Origin: Candidatus Fluviicola riflensis
Lineage (GTDB): Bacteria; Bacteroidota; Bacteroidia; Flavobacteriales_D; Crocinitomicaceae
Length of the DNA stretch: 64,000 nucleotides
Direction of reading: 5' to 3'
Assembly: GCA_002243285.1 (NCBI GenBank)
Contig: CP022585.1
Location: 2,158,641-2,222,640, forward strand
The translations under genes were made by a program, and so were the position numbers. This document shows positions 61,415 to 64,000 of the stretch, piece after piece. Under the pieces are notes generated by a model. The model saw only the letters and a list, made by a program, of their open reading frames with translations, had not been told where the DNA came from and did not search any database. Within the stretch, counting starts at the first letter, position 1. The number at the start of each line of letters is the position of its first letter.

Positions 61415-63703
61415 TTACTTCTTCGGTTTGGAACCCATATAAAACGTCAATTTACTACCACTTGTAATATCGCTATGGTCAATAAACAACGTTGGCAACG
61501 GTTTTCCGTTCAAAAGCACTTTTTGCACATAGACATTTGCAGCTTTTTGGTTAATTACCTCTACCGTAAATGTTTCTCCGTTTTCCAGGGTAATCACAGC
61601 GTTGTTAACCAAAGGCGATCCAAGTGCGTATTGGGTTGAACCCGGCGAAACCGGATAAAATCCTAAAGCCGAGAAAATATACCATGCACTCATTTGTCCG
61701 CAATCGTCGTTGCCTCCCAAACCATCTGATGTCGGTTTGTACTGCATGTTCATGATTTTCCTCACCTGGAACTGCGTTTTCCACGGTTGATTTGTCCAGT
61801 TGTACAGGTAAGCAACGTGATGCGCCGGTTCGTTTCCATGCACATAACCACCAATGATTCCTTCGCGTGTAATATCTTCGGTTTCCGCGAAAAAGGAATC
61901 GGGTAATTCCATCGAGAACAGCGAATCCAGGCGTTTTGTAAACCTATTTTCACCACCCATTTTAATAATTAATTCAGCCGGATTGTGTGGTACAAAAAAG
62001 CTGTAATTCCAGCTGTTGCCTTCAATGAAGCCTTGACCACTGGTCGACATCGCATCAAAAGTTGGTTTAAAGGTACCGTCAGCCAGTTTCGGTTGCATAA
62101 ATCCTGATGACGCATTAAAATTATTTTGCCAATTGCCTGATCGTGTGATAAACTCGTCGTACACATCCTGCCGGTTGAGTTTTTTAGCCAATTGCGCGAT
62201 ACACCAATCGTCGTAAGCATATTCCAGGGTATTGGAAACGGAAATCCCGCTGTTTTCCGCCGGAATAAATCCGCGATCCATATACAAACCAATTCCTTCG
62301 TAATTTCGATGTTTGGCTGTGGTAATGCAGGCTTCCAGCGCTTCGTTCGGATCGCCATTGTAAACACCTTTCACCACTGCATCCGCAATAACTGAAACGC
62401 TGTGATAACCACTCATACACCAATTATCATTCGAATAATGCGACCAGATGGGCAACATGTGCAGCGCGCTTTGATCATAATGTACCATCATCGATTTCAC
62501 CATATCATTGTTCCGCGAAGGTTGAACGATATTGAAGAATGGGTGCAACGCACGGTACGTGTCCCAAATCGAAAACGTGCTGTAATTGGTGAAACCCTCA
62601 GCTACATGATTGTCCTGGTCCAACCCACGGTATTCTCCGCTTACATCCGTATAAACCGTCGGACTGATAAACGTGTGGTACATGGCGGTGTAGAAATTCA
62701 CCTTCGTATCTTCCGAAGCGTTGATCTTGATTTTGTTTAGTTCGGTATTCCACAGTTGCTGCGCGTCGTTTTTTACACGTTCAAAATCCCAATCCCTGAT
62801 TTCAGATTGCATGTTTTCCACTGCATTTTCCTGGCTCACAGACGACAGCGCGAATTTCAGCTTGATTTTCTCTCCTTCTTCTGTTTTAAAATCAAAGTAC
62901 AGGCACAACTTCTTCCCTGCCATTTCCGGAAAATTATCGGTTTGATCAAATTTCCCCCAAAATCCCCTGTACGGTTGTTTGGCGTCGTTCTTTTTCTGTC
63001 CGTAATGCATAAACGGTTTTGAAAACGATAGTGCAAAATAAACGGTTCTGGTTCTTGCCCAGCCATTTGTTTGACGGTAACCGGTGATCAGCGTATCGTT
63101 CACCACGCGAACATAGGTCCACACATTCTTGTCATCGTAGTTGTAAATCCCCGACATCAGATCAAAAATAATGTGGCTTTCATCCGATTTCGGAAACGTG
63201 TACTGATGCATTCCAACGCGTGTGGTGGTGGTCATTTCAGCGAGAATGTTGTGGTCGTCGAGTTTCACTTTGTAATAACCCGCTTCTGCAGTTTCATTGG
63301 CATGCGAAAAGGCAGAACGATAACCGCTTTTGGTGTCGGATGCTGTGCCGGGATTCAACTGCAATTTTCCCTGCGTGGGCATGATTAAAAAATCACCGAG
63401 GTCAGAATGCCCGGTTCCGCTGAGGTGCGTGTGGCTGAAACCGACGATTGTTTTGTCTTCATATTTATATCCCGCGCAGTATTTATAAACTTCTCCGTTG
63501 TATTTCCCGTTCAATTCATACGAAATCGTATCCGTTTCAGGACTCAGCTGCACCGCTCCAAACGGTACAGTTGCTCCCGGATACGTATGCCCCATTTTTT
63601 CGGTACCGATAATCGGTTTTACGTATTTCACCAGGTTTTCCTGCGCGTGATAAGTATTCAGCTGAAGCAACAAAATAAAGAATAGCGTTAATCTCATAGT
63701 CAT
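61415..63703 (-). CDS. GH92 family alpha-mannosidase
   Basis: 762 aa, signal peptide MRLTLFFILLLQLNTYHAQ (ATG at 63703 or 63697). The mature start PIIGTEKMGHTYPGATVPFGAVQLSPET and the (alpha/alpha)6 barrel segments TYRALHPFFNIVQP, GYVHGNEPAHHVAYLYNW and GNDDCGQMSAWYIFSALGFYPVSPGS are GH92 hallmarks. These calcium-dependent enzymes trim alpha-1,2- and related mannosides from N-glycans or yeast mannan. No SusC/D pair is adjacent, so it is not in a visible polysaccharide utilisation locus. Confidence 0.96.
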   Translation of the reverse strand: MTMRLTLFFILLLQLNTYHAQENLVKYVKPIIGTEKMGHTYPGATVPFGAVQLSPETDTISYELNGKYNGEVYKYCAGYKYEDKTIVGFSHTHLSGTGHSDLGDFLIMPTQGKLQLNPGTASDTKSGYRSAFSHANETAEAGYYKVKLDDHNILAEMTTTTRVGMHQYTFPKSDESHIIFDLMSGIYNYDDKNVWTYVRVVNDTLITGYRQTNGWARTRTVYFALSFSKPFMHYGQKKNDAKQPYRGFWGKFDQTDNFPEMAGKKLCLYFDFKTEEGEKIKLKFALSSVSQENAVENMQSEIRDWDFERVKNDAQQLWNTELNKIKINASEDTKVNFYTAMYHTFISPTVYTDVSGEYRGLDQDNHVAEGFTNYSTFSIWDTYRALHPFFNIVQPSRNNDMVKSMMVHYDQSALHMLPIWSHYSNDNWCMSGYHSVSVIADAVVKGVYNGDPNEALEACITTAKHRNYEGIGLYMDRGFIPAENSGISVSNTLEYAYDDWCIAQLAKKLNRQDVYDEFITRSGNWQNNFNASSGFMQPKLADGTFKPTFDAMSTSGQGFIEGNSWNYSFFVPHNPAELIIKMGGENRFTKRLDSLFSMELPDSFFAETEDITREGIIGGYVHGNEPAHHVAYLYNWTNQPWKTQFQVRKIMNMQYKPTSDGLGGNDDCGQMSAWYIFSALGFYPVSPGSTQYALGSPLVNNAVITLENGETFTVEVINQKAANVYVQKVLLNGKPLPTLFIDHSDITSGSKLTFYMGSKPKK

Positions 63704-63730
63704 AAATCGTTTCGGATCAATCGGTTCAGA

Positions 63731-64000
63731 TCAATTGTACGCATCACAACCATCTTTCCGACGGCGGATTTGGCCCGGATCGTAATCGCGGCCACCGCGT
63801 TTGTGTGCACGGCATTTCGGATGGTAGAAAATCGGGATTTTCAGATGCGCATAAATATCACCTCCATACAATTTGCTGTTGCCCATCAAATGAAACAACT
63901 TGTCGGTACCAATTGTCAGACAATAAACACGAACCGCGAACCCGATTTGAGGCGTACGGTATTCATACAAACTCAACGGAATGGAAACATCAAAAATGCG
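63731..64000 (-). CDS. C-terminal part of an outer-membrane barrel-like protein (cut by the window)
   Basis: The frame is open from the window edge to the stop at 63731, about 89 residues, so the gene starts beyond 64000. YEYRTPQIGFAVRVYCLTIGTDKLFHLMG and GGDIYAHLKIPIFYH alternate hydrophobic and polar like the last strands of a beta-barrel and resemble DUF5723-type proteins. The tail is basic (KCRAHKRGGRDYDPGQIRRRK). It would be read before the GH92 gene. Confidence 0.65.
   Translation of the reverse strand, partial: RIFDVSIPLSLYEYRTPQIGFAVRVYCLTIGTDKLFHLMGNSKLYGGDIYAHLKIPIFYHPKCRAHKRGGRDYDPGQIRRRKDGCDAYN

Overview
The window looks like chromosomal DNA of a Bacteroidota bacterium, probably order Flavobacteriales; a Crocinitomicaceae/Fluviicola-like genome is my best guess from protein style alone. 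The evidence is the Bacteroidota promoter form TTG-N19/20-TAnnTTTG (28859-28888, 31621-31650, 22012-22042), few Shine-Dalgarno sites, and phylum-typical proteins: START-like AHSA1-type protein, TIGR02757 protein, HU-CCDC81/SPOR protein, fused 2-oxoacid dehydrogenase E1, a GH92 mannosidase and many MKK...C lipoproteins. There is no phage, IS transposase, rRNA or CRISPR array.

Layout. 1-1.6 kb: mscL, an RRM protein, two hairpins, tRNA-Met and a decayed tRNA fragment. 1.7-9.8 kb: a membrane methyltransferase, then a long + strand run (START-like protein, LptF/G permease, two glycosyltransferases, lipoprotein, RibBA, LolD-type ATPase, TIGR02757). 9.9-13.4 kb: TsaC-like protein, stand-alone glutamine amidotransferase, SpmA/SpmB-like membrane protein, hypothetical, GNAT. 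13.4-21 kb: minus-strand genes including a glutamate-racemase-like protein, an unusual methyltransferase with a caspase/CHAT-like N-terminus, Smr protein, M50 protease, WD40 protein, ComA-like phosphosulfolactate synthase and a TPR protein. 21-35 kb: hydrolase, secreted repeat protein, GyrI-like, DUF1801, MpaB/Lcp-like oxygenase, AraC regulator, rpsA with a structured leader, a PadR-PspC pair and a large secreted protein. 35-50 kb: E1 dehydrogenase, a CNGKC/CDICG putative metal cluster, Crp-DoxX, an endonuclease III without its FeS cysteines, a tandem lipoprotein pair, MFS, RibD, DMT transporter, MBL hydrolase and an HU/SPOR protein. 50-64 kb: a three-gene minus operon (DUF805-FAD oxidase fusion, methyltransferase, unknown), small enzymes, an AT-rich patch with a SLATT/DUF4231-like protein and a HEPN-like fragment, a Rieske-FAD oxidoreductase, DUF6629, GH92 and the end of a further gene.

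The genes are mostly housekeeping and envelope functions. The least explained content is intergenic: at least four classes of structured repeats. One class (four copies) has two alternative terminal inverted repeats around shared internal modules. A second class (two copies, 50.25-50.52 and 55.63-55.85 kb) has a ~170-bp conserved core with a base-pair-preserving change in a small hairpin. A third class appears to have supplied the first codons of a protein at 57.4 kb. Other candidates for new biology are the caspase-like/methyltransferase fusion beside a racemase, and the DUF805-FAD-oxidase operon.
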